Counted from the stretch's first letter, positions 35,549 through 45,431 are shown. The stretch is 64,000 nt of DNA from Pelagibius marinus (GCF_014925385.1 NZ_JACSDK010000008.1:186001-250000), one strand, 5' to 3'. Numbers and translations are program-made. The notes: generated from the sequence alone by a model not told the origin.

Positions 35549-37297
35549 ATGGGTGAACCAAGAACGCAGCGGCGCCTCGCGGCGGTCCTCGCCGCCGACA
35601 TCGCCGGCTACTCGCGGCTCATGGCGGCCGACGAAGCCGGAACGCTCGCGGCCATGGGCACCGTCTGGGCCGAGCAGTTCAATCCCGCCGTCGCCGCCCA
35701 CCACGGCCGGATCGTCAAGATGATGGGAGACGGCGCGCTGGTCGAATTCGCCAGCGCGGTCGAAGCGGTGACCTGCGCCCTTGCCGTTCAACAGGCCATG
35801 GCGTCTTTCAAGCAGTCGAACCCGGACCAGGCACCGCTGGAATTCCGCATCGGCGTGAACCTCGGTGACATCGTCATCGACGGCGACGACATTTTCGGCG
35901 ACGGCGTCAACCTGGCGGCGCGCCTGGAGGGACAGGCACCGACCGGCGGCGTTCTGATTTCCGATTCGATTCATGCCCAGGTCAGGGGCAAGGTCGGCGT
36001 CAGCTTCGACGACGCCGGCACCTTGACCCTCAAGAACATCGAGACGCCGGTCCGGGCCTGGCGCTGGACCGGCAACGGCGGCCCCGCGAAGGCGCAACCG
36101 CCATCCGGCGCGCGCGACCTCCCCTCCATAGCGGTCCTGCCCTTCACCATCATGTCCGGCGATCCGGAGCAGGAGTACTTCGCCGACGGGCTGGTGGAGG
36201 ACATCATCACGACGCTCTCCAAGCTGACCGGGCTGCGGGTGATCGCGCGCAACTCGACCTTCGTCTACAAGGGCCAGGCCGTCGACATTCGCGCGGTGGC
36301 CAACCAGCTTGGTGTGCAATACGTCCTCGAGGGCAGCGTGCGCCGGGCCGGCGACCGCATCCGCATTACGGCACAGCTGATCGACGCCGGCGGCGCGCAT
36401 GTCTGGGCTGAGCGCTACGACCGGTCCATGGACGACATCTTCGCCGTCCAGGACGAGATCACCCTGGTCCTGGCGACCGAGATGCAGGTCAAGCTGACAG
36501 AGGGTGAACAGGCACGGCTGCGCTACACGACGACCGGCAACGTGGAAGCCTGGAGTTTCTGGGTGCAAGGTCTCCACCACTATCGCCAGTCGGTCACCAA
36601 AGAGAGTCTGGGAGCCGCGCTCTCTTGCTGGACCAAGGCGCTGGCGCTCGACCCCGCTTCGTCCTCTCTTAACGCGATGATCAGCCTGGTGCACTACGCC
36701 GATGCCCGCTTTGGTTGGTGGGAGGATCGGGAAACGGCGCATCAGAAGGCCATGAGCTATGCCGAGCGCGCACTGGACCTCGACCCCGAGAATCCGGACG
36801 CCAACGTGACGGCGGGCCTCGCCCTGCTGCAGGCCGGACGCCACGAAGAGGCTGCGGCGAAAGCACGGCGGGCGGCTCAATTCGCACCGGGCTCGGCCGA
36901 CGCGGCCAGCTTCGGCTGCTTCATTCTCGCTTTTGCGGGCTTCCCCGATGAGGCGGTCACCCACGGCGAGCGCGCATTGAAGCTGAGCCCGAACTATCCC
37001 GCCTCCTATCGGGGGCACCTCGGCAACGCCTATCGGCTCGCCGGAAGAACCGAGGAAGCCATCGCCGCCTTCAAGGCCTACCACGCGAGAGTCCCGGGCT
37101 TCGGCCTGGTCGACCTCGTACTCGTCTATCAGCAGTCCGGCCGGCCGGAAGAGGCGGCGCGCACCGCCGAGCAACTCCTCGCCCTTCGCAAGGACTTCTC
37201 GATCTCCACCTGGGCAAGCACGCAGTACCGGGCGGACAAGCAGGGGCTTCAGGCCGACATCGAGGCCCTGGCCGCCGCGGGACTTCCCAGAGACTGA
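35549..37297 (+). CDS. Class III adenylate/guanylate cyclase with TPR repeats
   Basis: 582 aa. N-terminal class III cyclase domain (about 8-175): AAVLAADIAGYSRLMAADE and GRIVKMMGDGALVEF hold the metal-binding aspartates, and FGDGVNLAARLEG is the conserved transition-state segment. Then comes an FlgO/TolB-like region (SIAVLPFTIMSGDPEQEYFADGL, EGSVRRAGDRIRITAQLIDA) at about 190-330, and TPR-type helices to the end. This three-part layout is common in rhizobia and Rhodospirillales. It makes cAMP or a similar signal in response to an unknown input. No membrane helix is seen. Confidence 0.9.
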   Translation: MGEPRTQRRLAAVLAADIAGYSRLMAADEAGTLAAMGTVWAEQFNPAVAAHHGRIVKMMGDGALVEFASAVEAVTCALAVQQAMASFKQSNPDQAPLEFRIGVNLGDIVIDGDDIFGDGVNLAARLEGQAPTGGVLISDSIHAQVRGKVGVSFDDAGTLTLKNIETPVRAWRWTGNGGPAKAQPPSGARDLPSIAVLPFTIMSGDPEQEYFADGLVEDIITTLSKLTGLRVIARNSTFVYKGQAVDIRAVANQLGVQYVLEGSVRRAGDRIRITAQLIDAGGAHVWAERYDRSMDDIFAVQDEITLVLATEMQVKLTEGEQARLRYTTTGNVEAWSFWVQGLHHYRQSVTKESLGAALSCWTKALALDPASSSLNAMISLVHYADARFGWWEDRETAHQKAMSYAERALDLDPENPDANVTAGLALLQAGRHEEAAAKARRAAQFAPGSADAASFGCFILAFAGFPDEAVTHGERALKLSPNYPASYRGHLGNAYRLAGRTEEAIAAFKAYHARVPGFGLVDLVLVYQQSGRPEEAARTAEQLLALRKDFSISTWASTQYRADKQGLQADIEALAAAGLPRD

Positions 37298-37396
37298 CGA
37301 CTCCCCTGGCCACCTCCCGGCCCGGATCGTAAGATCGCGCGGCAAAGCGCGGCCGGAAAGGAACCGCGCGAACGTCTCGGGGAGGAACCGCGTTTC

Positions 37397-38992
37397 ATGT
37401 ACGACGGCTTGCGCGACGAGCGGCGCTGGGTGCTGCCGGAAGCCTTGCGGTTCCAGGCCGCGGCTCGGGGGGACCAGCCCTTCCTGACCGCCGTCACCGA
37501 CGGCACGACCCTCACCTACGGTGAGGCGGCGGCCGAGGCCGACAAGGTCGCGGGCTTCTTCGCCGGGCTGGGGGTGAAGCCGGGCGAGCCGGTGGCGGTG
37601 CTGCTGCCCAACGGCCTGGATTTCGTGCGAGTCTGGCTGGGGCTGATGCGCCTGGGCGCCGTGGTCGTCGCCCTCAACAACGAGCTGAAGGGCGCCTTCC
37701 TGGCGCACCAACTCGCCGACACCGGCTGCCGCGTCACGGTGCTGGACGCGGAGCGGCTGGCGCGCATCGCGGAGATCGCCGAACGCCTGCCGGCCTTGGA
37801 AACGCTGGTGGTCGCCGGAAAAGCACAAGACGCCCCCGCGCCCTTCCGCGGCGTGGCGCTGTCGGACTGGCGGGAGGCCCGGCCCTGGACGGGGCCGCTG
37901 CCCGCCGCCGCCGACACCGCCTGCATCATGTACACCTCCGGCACCACCGGCCCGGCCAAGGGGGTGCTCATGCCGCATGCCCACTGCTTTCTCTTCGGGC
38001 TGGGCACCATCGACAACTTCGCGCTGACGCCGGAGGACCGCTTCTACATCTGCCTGCCGCTGTTCCACGCCAACGGTCTCTTCATGCAGCTGGGCGCGAC
38101 GCTCATCGCCGGGGCCGGCGCCGTCCTGCGCGAACGCTTCAGCGCCTCCTCCTGGATCGCCGACATCCGCCGCTTCGAGGCCACGGCATCCAACCTGCTG
38201 GGCGCGGTCACCGCCTTCATCCTGGCGCAGCCCCCGGCCGAGGACGACCGCGACCACCGGCTGCGCGTGGTCGGCGCCGCGCCCGACGCGCCGGCCCACG
38301 ACAAGGCGCTGCGCGAACGCTTCGGCATCGCCGACGTGGTGCCGCTCTACGGCATGACCGAGGTGAACATCCCGCTCTACGGCGAGCTGGGCCGTCCGCG
38401 CCCGGGCACCTGCGGCAAGGTCTACGCGCGCTACTTCGACGTGGAAGTGCGCGACCCCGAGACCGACCAGGCGCTGCCGCCGGGCCGCGTCGGCGAGATC
38501 ATGGTGCGCCCCAAGGCGGCCTTCGGCTTCACCACCGGCTACCACGGCATGCCCGACAAGACCGTCGAGGCCTGGCGGAACCTCTGGTTCCACACCGGCG
38601 ACGCGGCGGTGATGGAGGACGACGGCTACATCGTCTTCGTCGACCGCATGAAGGACTGCATCCGCCGGCGCGGCGAGAACATCTCCTCCTTCGAGGTGGA
38701 AGCCGCTATCGAGCGCCTGGCGGGCGTGACGGAGGCCGCGGCCTACGCCGTGCCCGCCGACATCGAGGGCGGCGAGGACGAGATCATGCTGGCCGTGGTG
38801 CCGGCGCCCGGCGACGGGGTGACGGCGGCAGAGGTCGCCGCCCAGGCGGAGATGGAGCTGCCGCGCTACGCCCAGCCGCGCTTCATCGAGATCCTGCCGG
38901 AGCTGCCCAAGACGCCCACCGGCAAGGTGCAGAAGGCGAAGCTGCGCGACCGCGGCGTGGCGGAGACAACCTGGGATCGAGATCGGAGCTGA
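37397..38992 (+). CDS. Acyl-CoA synthetase (AMP-dependent ligase)
   Basis: 531-aa adenylating enzyme that activates a carboxylic acid with ATP and CoA. A3 motif MYTSGTTGPAKG (about 178-189), A5 YGMTEVNIPLYG, A7 WFHTGDAAVMEDDGYIVFVDRMKD, A8 RRRGENISSFEVE and the C-terminal lysine in TPTGKVQKAKLRD are intact. Closest by eye to crotonobetaine/carnitine-CoA ligase or fatty-acid ligases of the CaiC type. GGGAGGAA precedes ATG 37397. It is followed by an MFS transporter and a demethylase, so substrates related to methylated amino acids are possible. Confidence 0.9.
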   Translation: MYDGLRDERRWVLPEALRFQAAARGDQPFLTAVTDGTTLTYGEAAAEADKVAGFFAGLGVKPGEPVAVLLPNGLDFVRVWLGLMRLGAVVVALNNELKGAFLAHQLADTGCRVTVLDAERLARIAEIAERLPALETLVVAGKAQDAPAPFRGVALSDWREARPWTGPLPAAADTACIMYTSGTTGPAKGVLMPHAHCFLFGLGTIDNFALTPEDRFYICLPLFHANGLFMQLGATLIAGAGAVLRERFSASSWIADIRRFEATASNLLGAVTAFILAQPPAEDDRDHRLRVVGAAPDAPAHDKALRERFGIADVVPLYGMTEVNIPLYGELGRPRPGTCGKVYARYFDVEVRDPETDQALPPGRVGEIMVRPKAAFGFTTGYHGMPDKTVEAWRNLWFHTGDAAVMEDDGYIVFVDRMKDCIRRRGENISSFEVEAAIERLAGVTEAAAYAVPADIEGGEDEIMLAVVPAPGDGVTAAEVAAQAEMELPRYAQPRFIEILPELPKTPTGKVQKAKLRDRGVAETTWDRDRS

Positions 38993-39257
38993 ACGCGGTG
39001 CCCCGAATTCCACGCAAGGCCGATTGGCACAGGCAAAAAGCACCCAGTGCTGGCAGATGGAAACAAAGGATACGCAAAGGCGCTTCCGGCGAAATGCTGC
39101 TGAAACCACCGTGCCCTAGATAGTATGATGTGTCGTCGAAGAAGGACGTCTTTCGGCGCCATGGAGGCCGAAAAGTGACGGTGGGCGCTCGCCCCCGTAG
39201 ATTTCAAGTGGATTGAAAGACCGGCGGCGCCGAACACAGCCGGACGAGGATCGATCG

Positions 39258-40490
39258 GTGGAACAAGCCGCGAGCAAAGACGACCTAACCCCGCGCGACG
39301 ACCGCGAACCCGCCTACCGCTGGGTCATCGCCTTCACGGCGGCGGCCATGCTGGCCATCGTCATGGGCCAGCTGGTGAACGGCCTTTCGGTCTTCTTCAT
39401 CCCTCTGGAGGAAGCCTTCGGCTGGGCGCGCGGTGCCATCGCCTTCATCAATACCGTCGGCCTGGTCGGGCTGGCCATCGGCGGCATCGTCATGGGCCGC
39501 ATCGCCGACCGAGCGGATATCCGCAAGATCTGCCTCTTCAGCGTGGTCGTGACGAGTCTCTGCGTGGTGGCGGCATCCTGGGCCGAGGCGCTGTGGCAGT
39601 TCTACCTGCTGTTCTTCCTGGCCGGGGCCTTCGGCGGCGGTGCGCTCTTCGCGCCCCTGATCGCGCTGGTCGGCAACTGGTTCCGCAAGGGGGCGGGCCT
39701 GGCCATCGGCATCGCCGCAGCGGGCCAGGGAATGGGACAAGGTGGCGTCCCCTTCGGCACCGCCTTCCTGATTGACGAGTTGGGGTGGCGCGGCGCCTTC
39801 ATGGCCCAGGGCCTCATCACGCTGGCCCTGCTGGTGCCGCTCGCCCTGCTGATGCGCGCGCCGCCGCAGCGCGGCGCCCAAGCCGCCGCCGGCCGGGAGG
39901 ACAGCCCGCCCCTGCCTCTCAATGTGGTCGTGCCGGCGATGAGCCTCGCGGTCTTGATGTGCTGCACCTGCATGGCCGTGCCGCTGATGCATCTGGTGCC
40001 GTTGATCCAGGGCCAGGGGATCTCGGCGCCGGAAGCCGGCGGCGTGCTCTTCACCATGATGATCGCGGCCATCGTCGGCCGCGTCGCCTTCGGACAGCTG
40101 GCCGACATGATCGGCGCGATCCCCGCCTATATGACGGCCTCCCTGTGGCAGACGGTCCTGGTCTTCGTCTTCACGCGGATCACCGACCTGGACCTGCTCT
40201 ACATCTTCGCGCCGATCTACGGCTTCGGCTACGCCGGCGTGATGACCGGTGTGCTGGTCACCACGCGCGCCCTGACGCCCGCCACGCGGCGGGCCGGGGC
40301 GACCGGTATCATCCTGGCGTTCGGCTGGCTGGGCCACGGCCTGGGCGGTTACCAGGGCGGGCTGTTCTACGACCTGACCGGCGGCTACGACGTGAGCTTC
40401 GCCAACGCCGCGCTGGCCGGGGTCTTCAACCTGGTCATCGTCGGCTCGCTGTTCCTCACCATCCGGCGCCGGCAGGCGGTCGCCGCCTGA
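39258..40490 (+). CDS. MFS transporter
   Basis: 410-aa twelve-helix major-facilitator protein. The loop 2-3 motif appears as GRIADRADIRK and its counterpart in the second half as GQLADMIG. The family looks like the monocarboxylate/oxalate-formate branch (FFIPLEEAFGWARGAIAF, GNWFRKGAGLAIGIAAAGQGMG). GTG 39258 follows GAGGA with eight-base spacing; a TTG at 39213 is in frame but adds a charged tail. It converges on the flavin demethylase gene and may import its substrate or export its product. Confidence 0.87.
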   Translation: MEQAASKDDLTPRDDREPAYRWVIAFTAAAMLAIVMGQLVNGLSVFFIPLEEAFGWARGAIAFINTVGLVGLAIGGIVMGRIADRADIRKICLFSVVVTSLCVVAASWAEALWQFYLLFFLAGAFGGGALFAPLIALVGNWFRKGAGLAIGIAAAGQGMGQGGVPFGTAFLIDELGWRGAFMAQGLITLALLVPLALLMRAPPQRGAQAAAGREDSPPLPLNVVVPAMSLAVLMCCTCMAVPLMHLVPLIQGQGISAPEAGGVLFTMMIAAIVGRVAFGQLADMIGAIPAYMTASLWQTVLVFVFTRITDLDLLYIFAPIYGFGYAGVMTGVLVTTRALTPATRRAGATGIILAFGWLGHGLGGYQGGLFYDLTGGYDVSFANAALAGVFNLVIVGSLFLTIRRRQAVAA

Positions 40491-40505
40491 TCAGATAACC
40501 TTCAA

Positions 40506-42542
40506 TCAGATGTCCTTCACCAGGCGCAGGGCGTCGTGGATGGCCGCGTGGGTGTTGCGCGCCGCGACGGCATCGCCGATACGGAACAGCTGGAATCCGC
40601 TTTGCGGGTTCTTTGCCACCGCCTGGGGTCGCCCCGCGACCAACGCCTCGTAGTCGACCTCACCCAGGTTGGAAGACCGCGGCTTCAGCTCGAAGTAGAC
40701 ATCGTCCAGCGGCCGGGTGCCGTGGTTCACGACCACCTGGTCGACACGGCGTTCGCGGGTGACGTCGCCATAGTCGCTGCCGATCTCGGCCACCAGTTCG
40801 TTGCCGTCCCGCCGTACCGCATCGAGTCGCCAGGTCACCGTGAAGGTCACCTCCCTCTTCTGAAGCTCGCGCATCGAAGGGGTCAGCGACATGGCCATGA
40901 CCTCGGAAGCAAAAGTCCGGTCTCGGGTCATGACCTCGACTTTCGCTCCGGTGGCGGCGATCGCCTCCGCCGCCTGCAGCGCGGCGTAGTCGCCGGCATC
41001 GTCGTAAATCAGCACGTCCGTCCCAGGCGGCACGTCGCCCGAAAGGATATCCCAGGCCGAGACGACCAGGTCGTTGCCCGTCCGCAGGATTTCGGTATGG
41101 GGCAGCCCGCCGGTGGCGATGATGACCACCTCCGGCTGCTCGGCCAGCACCATCTCCGCATCGGCGAAGCTGTTGAAGCGGAAGGTCACCCCCAGGCGCG
41201 AGCACTCGGCGAAGCGCCAGTCGATGATCGAAATCATCTCGCGGCGGCGCTGCGTCTGCGCGGTGAGGCGGATCTGGCCGCCCGGATCGCTCGCGGCCTC
41301 GTGCACGATCACCTCGTGACCGCGCTCGCCCGCGACGCGCGCGGCCTCCATGCCCGCCGGCCCGGCCCCGACGACGACGATGCGACGCCGCGTCCCGGCT
41401 TTGGGGATACTGTGCGGCAACGACAGCTCGCGACCGGTGGCCGGATTGTGGATGCAATAGGCCGCACCACCCTGGTAGATGCGGTCGAGACAGTAGTTGG
41501 CGCCGACGCAGGGGCGGATGCGCTCTTCCTCGCCGGCAACAATCTTCGCGACGATATGGGGGTCGGTCATATGGGCCCGCGTCATCCCGACCATGTCGAG
41601 CTTGCCGCTGGAGATCGCAAAACGTGCCGTCGCGACATCGGGTATCTTGGCGGCGTGGAAGGTGGGGAACTGCGTGGCCGCGCGGATCTCTCCGGCGAAT
41701 TCCAGGTGCGGCGCAGAGCGCATCCCCTGCACCGGGATCACGTCGGTCAGCCCTGCATCCGTATCGATGTGGCCCTTCACGACGTTCAGGAAATCGACCA
41801 TGCCGCAGTCCTTCAGGCGGTGTGATATCTCCAGCCCGTCCTCCTTGGTCAGGCCGCCGGGCAGGTCCTCGTCGCCTGTGTAGCGGACGCCGACGATGAA
41901 CGCCTCGCCGACCCGCTTTCGGATTGCGCTCAGCACTTCGAAGGTAAAGCGCAGGCGGTTGTCGAGACTGCCGCCGTAGGGCGCGTCGAGGCCATTCGTC
42001 AGCGGCGACCAGAACTGATCCACCAGATGCCCATAGGCCTCGATCTCGATACCGTCGAGACCTGCCACCTTCATCCGATCAGCGGCGGTGGCGTAGTCTT
42101 CGATGATGCGAGCGATGTCCCAGTCCTCGACCATCTTCGGGAACGCCTTGTGCGCAGGCTCGCGCTCGTGCCCGGCGGAGACCACCGGCAGCCAGTCGGC
42201 CTTATCCCAGCGGGTGCGGCGGCCGAGATGGGTGAGCTGGATCATGACCGCGCAGCCATGGTCGTGACATTCGTCCGTCAGCTCGCGCATCCAGCCCACG
42301 ACCTCGTCCTTCCAGGCGAGGATATTGTTGAAGGCCGGCGGGCTGTCGCGCGCGACAGAGGCCGATCCGGCCGTCATCGTCAGGGCCACCCCCGCCTTGG
42401 CGCGCTCGGCATGGTAGGCGCGGTAACGCTTCTTCGGCATCCCGTCCTCGGGATAGGCCGGCTCGTGCGAGGTGATCATGATCCTGTTGCGCAGGGTCAA
42501 GTGCTTCAATCGGTAGGGCTGGAGAAGAGGATCGTTGGACAT
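40506..42542 (-). CDS. NADH:flavin oxidoreductase, dimethylglycine/TMA dehydrogenase-like demethylase
   Basis: 678-aa multidomain enzyme. N-terminal OYE-like FMN barrel (residues 1-370, LKHLTLRNRIMITSHEPAYPE, EAYGHLVDQFWSPLTN), an iron-sulfur site in CVGANYCLDRIYQGGAAYC, then an FAD/NAD-binding half (RRIVVVGAGPAGMEAARVAGERG near 395). This order is that of trimethylamine dehydrogenase and of DgcA/StcD-type demethylases that remove methyl groups from dimethylglycine or N-methylproline. No DgcB-like Fe-S partner is adjacent, so the exact substrate is open. ATG 42542; the frame runs on to 42794 without support. Confidence 0.87.
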   Translation of the reverse strand: MSNDPLLQPYRLKHLTLRNRIMITSHEPAYPEDGMPKKRYRAYHAERAKAGVALTMTAGSASVARDSPPAFNNILAWKDEVVGWMRELTDECHDHGCAVMIQLTHLGRRTRWDKADWLPVVSAGHEREPAHKAFPKMVEDWDIARIIEDYATAADRMKVAGLDGIEIEAYGHLVDQFWSPLTNGLDAPYGGSLDNRLRFTFEVLSAIRKRVGEAFIVGVRYTGDEDLPGGLTKEDGLEISHRLKDCGMVDFLNVVKGHIDTDAGLTDVIPVQGMRSAPHLEFAGEIRAATQFPTFHAAKIPDVATARFAISSGKLDMVGMTRAHMTDPHIVAKIVAGEEERIRPCVGANYCLDRIYQGGAAYCIHNPATGRELSLPHSIPKAGTRRRIVVVGAGPAGMEAARVAGERGHEVIVHEAASDPGGQIRLTAQTQRRREMISIIDWRFAECSRLGVTFRFNSFADAEMVLAEQPEVVIIATGGLPHTEILRTGNDLVVSAWDILSGDVPPGTDVLIYDDAGDYAALQAAEAIAATGAKVEVMTRDRTFASEVMAMSLTPSMRELQKREVTFTVTWRLDAVRRDGNELVAEIGSDYGDVTRERRVDQVVVNHGTRPLDDVYFELKPRSSNLGEVDYEALVAGRPQAVAKNPQSGFQLFRIGDAVAARNTHAAIHDALRLVKDI

Positions 42543-42604
42543 GGCTGATCTCGTTTCCCGAATTTTCCCTTCTACACCCCCGACCACCGCAAGGCCGCAG
42601 TCCT

Positions 42605-43300
42605 CTAGCCGCCCTGCCCCGACAGCGGGAACCTGCGCCGGAAGGCCGCCTCCCCTTTCGGCGAGAAGCGGACGATGCGGGTACCCTCGACGCGGCGGGC
42701 CCAGCCGAGATCCTCGAACCTGCCCAAGAGCGCGCGACCAAGACTGCCGGCGAGGTGGGAGCGGCGCTCGCTCCAGTCCAGGCACTCGCGGCACAGCGGG
42801 CTGCGCCGGGTGGCCAGGTCCGCCAGGTCGAGGTCGAAGCGCTGCATGAAGCTGCGACCCGCCTCGCTGAGGTCCAGGCCCGCCTCGCCCAGGGTCAGAA
42901 ACCCGCGGGCGACGAGGCTGTCGTAGAGGCGAATCCCCAGATCGCCGGCCAGGTGGTTATAGCAGACCCGCGCCTTGCGCAGCTCCGGATCCCGGGGACC
43001 GGTGCGGCTGCGCAGGTGGCCGGCCCCGGCGGCGAGCCCCATCAGCGCCTCCAGCACCGCGGCGACTTCGCTGCCGGCGAGGGTGAAGTACTTGTGCCGC
43101 CCCTGCTTGCGCTGCCGCAGCAGGCCGCCCTGGTCCAGCTTGGCCAGGTGCGCGCTGGCGGTCTGCAGGGTGACGCCCGCCTCCGCCGCCAGCTCGCTGG
43201 CGGTCAGCGCCTTGCCGCTCATCAGCGCGGTCAGCATGTTGGCGCGGGCGGGATCGCCGATCAGCGCGGCGAGGCGCGCGATGTCGGGACCTTCTTTCAT
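42605..43300 (-). CDS. ArsR-type winged-helix regulator with C-terminal extension
   Basis: 231 aa, about twice a normal ArsR. N-terminal winged helix: LAALIGDPARANMLTALMSGKALTASELAAEAGVTLQTASAHLAKLDQGGLLRQRKQGRHKYF. The C-terminal half (RKARVCYNHLAGDLG, SPLCRECLDWSERRSHLAGSLG) is family-like for the larger 'HTH ArsR' proteins. The CxC metal site of true arsenic sensors is absent, so the signal need not be arsenic although an ACR3 pump lies nearby. GGGAGG precedes ATG 43300. It reads divergently from the NIPSNAP/monooxygenase pair and probably controls it. Confidence 0.85.
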   Translation of the reverse strand: MKEGPDIARLAALIGDPARANMLTALMSGKALTASELAAEAGVTLQTASAHLAKLDQGGLLRQRKQGRHKYFTLAGSEVAAVLEALMGLAAGAGHLRSRTGPRDPELRKARVCYNHLAGDLGIRLYDSLVARGFLTLGEAGLDLSEAGRSFMQRFDLDLADLATRRSPLCRECLDWSERRSHLAGSLGRALLGRFEDLGWARRVEGTRIVRFSPKGEAAFRRRFPLSGQGG

Positions 43301-43319
43301 GAGTCGATGCCTCCCATAG

Positions 43320-43342
43320 TTCGATGCTAAACGAAGCATGAA
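43320..43342. promoter_or_regulatory. Operator-like palindrome between the ArsR-type gene and NIPSNAP gene
   Basis: TTC-G-ATGCT (43320-43328) is mirrored by AGCAT-G-AA (43335-43342), an inverted repeat with a one-base offset, 20 bp upstream of the regulator start. Placement and symmetry suit an ArsR-type dimer site. Binding is inferred. Confidence 0.5.
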
Positions 43343-43414
43343 CGACCGACAAGACGCTAGGATCACGGCTGCAAACAATCCTGACAACCTGCTGCAAGCG
43401 TTCGAGGGCCATCC

Positions 43415-43744
43415 ATGCTGACCTGCGTCATCCGCTACCACATCGACCCGACCAAGAAGGAACACTTCACCCACTACGCCCGGAACTGGGGACAGGCCAT
43501 TCCGCGCTGCGGGGCCGGCCTTGTCGGCTATTTCGCCCCGCACGAGGGTTCCACCACCCTGGCCTACGGCATCTACAACGTTAAGAGCCTGGCCGACTAC
43601 GAAGCCTACCGCGCGCGCCTGGCCGCCGACCCGCTGGGGCAGGAGAACTACGCCTTCGCGCAGAGGGAAAAGTTCCTGCTGCGCGAGGACCGCACCTTCG
43701 TGAAGCTGGTCTCGGCGCCCCACGGCGGCGGAGAGGGCGGATGA
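43415..43744 (+). CDS. NIPSNAP family protein
   Basis: 109-aa dimeric ferredoxin-fold protein: MLTCVIRYHIDPTKKEHFTHYARNWGQAIPRCGAGLVGYFAPHEG is characteristic of bacterial NIPSNAP proteins. Their function is not well defined. It overlaps the next gene by ATGA and forms with it a two-gene unit divergent from the ArsR-type regulator. Cytoplasmic. Confidence 0.85.
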   Translation: MLTCVIRYHIDPTKKEHFTHYARNWGQAIPRCGAGLVGYFAPHEGSTTLAYGIYNVKSLADYEAYRARLAADPLGQENYAFAQREKFLLREDRTFVKLVSAPHGGGEGG

Positions 43745-44088
43745 TCGCCGTCATCTTCGAAGTGGAACCGGCCGAGGGCCGCAAACAGGATTACCTGGAC
43801 CTGGCCGCCGAGTTGCGCCCGCTGCTGGAAGAGGTCGACGGCTTCATCTCGGTAGAGCGCTTCCAGAGCCTCAGCGATCCGGAGAAGGTTCTCTCCCTCT
43901 CCTTCTTCCGCGACGAGGCCGCAGTCCGGCAATGGCGCCGGCTCAGCGCCCACCGCAACGCCCAGGCGCAAGGCCGGTTGGGCGTCTTTGCGGACTACCG
44001 CCTGCGCGTCGCCGAGGTGATCCGTGACTACGGCCTGACAGAGCGGGCAGAGGCGCCCGCCGACAGCCGGCGGGCCCACGCCGAATAG
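43741..44088 (+). CDS. Antibiotic biosynthesis monooxygenase-like protein (ABM)
   Basis: 115 aa with the ABM fold: MIAVIFEVEPAEGRKQDYLDLAAELRPLLEEVDGFISVERFQSL and LSLSFFRDEAAVRQWRRLSAHRNAQAQGR. Members are cofactor-free oxygenases, heme-degrading enzymes or proteins of unknown activity. Translationally coupled to the NIPSNAP gene (ATGA at 43741). It ends 12 bp before the convergent ACR3 gene. Reaction not known. Confidence 0.85.
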   Translation: MIAVIFEVEPAEGRKQDYLDLAAELRPLLEEVDGFISVERFQSLSDPEKVLSLSFFRDEAAVRQWRRLSAHRNAQAQGRLGVFADYRLRVAEVIRDYGLTERAEAPADSRRAHAE

Positions 44089-44100
44089 GGCGCTGCGGCT

Positions 44101-45180
44101 TCAGCCCGGGAAATGCGCCCGGGTGCGGTTGGCGAAGGCGACCAGCGACAGCATGACCGGCACCTCGACCAGCACGCCGACCACCGTGGTCAGGGCGGCA
44201 CCGGAGTTGAGCCCGAAGAGGCTGATGGCGACGGCGACCGCCAGCTCGAAGAAGTTCGAGGTGCCGATCAGGGCGCAGGGCGCGGCAACGTTGAAAGGCA
44301 CGCGCCAGAGGTAGGCCGCACCGTAGGCGACAATGAAGATGCCGTAGGACTGCACCAGCAACGGCAGGGCGATGAGGGCGATGAGCAGCGGCCGCTCCAG
44401 GATCACATGGCCCTGGAAGCCGAAGAGCAGCACCACCGTGGCCAGCAGCGCCACCACCGAGAAAGGTTTCACCTTCCGGGTGAAAAGCGTCACCGCAGCC
44501 TCCCCGTTCCTGCCGTTCCGCGCCGCCCTCGAGAGATGGCGGCGGGTCAGGATGCCGGCGATGAGCGGGATGACCACGTAGAGCCCGACGGAGAGCAGTA
44601 GCGTCTGCCAGGGTACGTCGATGTCGGTGACGCCCAGCAGGAAGGCGACGATGGGCGCGAAGGCGAAGACCATGATGACGTCGTTCAGCGACACCTGCAC
44701 CAGGGTGTAGGTGGCGTCGCCGCGGGTCAGCTGCGACCAGACGAAGACCATGGCCGTGCAGGGCGCCGCGCCGAGCAGGATGAGGCCGGCGATATACTGC
44801 TGCGCGTCGGCGGGGGCGATGAGATCGGCGAAGAAAACCTCGAAGAACAACAAGCCCAGCGCCACCATGGTGAAGGGCTTCACCAGCCAGTTGACGACGA
44901 TGGTAATCACCAGGCCTTTGGGCCGCTCGCCGATGTGACGCAGGCTGGCGAAGTCCACGTTCACCATCATGGGGTAGACCATGCCCCAGATGAGGACGGC
45001 TACCACCAGGTTCACCGAGGCGTATTCCAGCCCGGCGAGAAAGCGGAACACAGCCGGCAGGGTGTTGCCCAGGCCGATGCCCGCGGTGATGCAGAGCGCG
45101 ACCCAGAGCGAGAGCCATTTTTCGAAAAATCCGATGCCGCCGGCGGCCCTTTCAGCTACCGTAAGTGTTTCACTTTTCAT
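44101..45180 (-). CDS. acr3: ACR3-type arsenite efflux transporter
   Basis: 359-aa ten-helix transporter that exports arsenite using the proton motive force. The family cysteine lies in [15 protein letters not shown], and [29 protein letters not shown] and [20 protein letters not shown] are characteristic. ATG 45180 is chosen from family length and the GGGGA upstream; the frame is open to 45303. No arsC or canonical arsR adjoins; the nearest ArsR-type gene is on the same strand 0.8 kb further on and lacks a metal site. Resistance is inferred. Confidence 0.92.
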   Translation of the reverse strand: MKSETLTVAERAAGGIGFFEKWLSLWVALCITAGIGLGNTLPAVFRFLAGLEYASVNLVVAVLIWGMVYPMMVNVDFASLRHIGERPKGLVITIVVNWLVKPFTMVALGLLFFEVFFADLIAPADAQQYIAGLILLGAAPCTAMVFVWSQLTRGDATYTLVQVSLNDVIMVFAFAPIVAFLLGVTDIDVPWQTLLLSVGLYVVIPLIAGILTRRHLSRAARNGRNGEAAVTLFTRKVKPFSVVALLATVVLLFGFQGHVILERPLLIALIALPLLVQSYGIFIVAYGAAYLWRVPFNVAAPCALIGTSNFFELAVAVAISLFGLNSGAALTTVVGVLVEVPVMLSLVAFANRTRAHFPG

Positions 45181-45431
45181 AGAATCCCCGTCTTTCACAG
45201 CCCTCCGGCGACGCCAGGGGCGACGCCGCGCGACTATGCCGCAAATCGGCTCAAGGCAACAGTGGCCGGATGACGCAGGCGGCCCGCCGGGCGGCGCGCG
45301 CAACCCAGGCGCTAGGCAAGGCTTCCTCGTTTGTGCGATAACAACGCCTGCAAGGTTTTCCGGGGCGGTAGTGCAGGCCGTCCGGTGGGGCCGGTCTGCA
45401 TCGTCTTGGGGAAACAGCGGCTTGGGGCGCT

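Noticed and set aside
35399-39109. 1236-codon antisense frame across the cyclase and CoA ligase genes
   Set aside because: It covers two well-supported genes on the other strand and is made of Arg/Gly/His-rich shadow sequence.
44101-45180. Complete ars operon
   Set aside because: Only an ACR3 pump is present; no arsC, and the nearby ArsR-type protein lacks a metal site.
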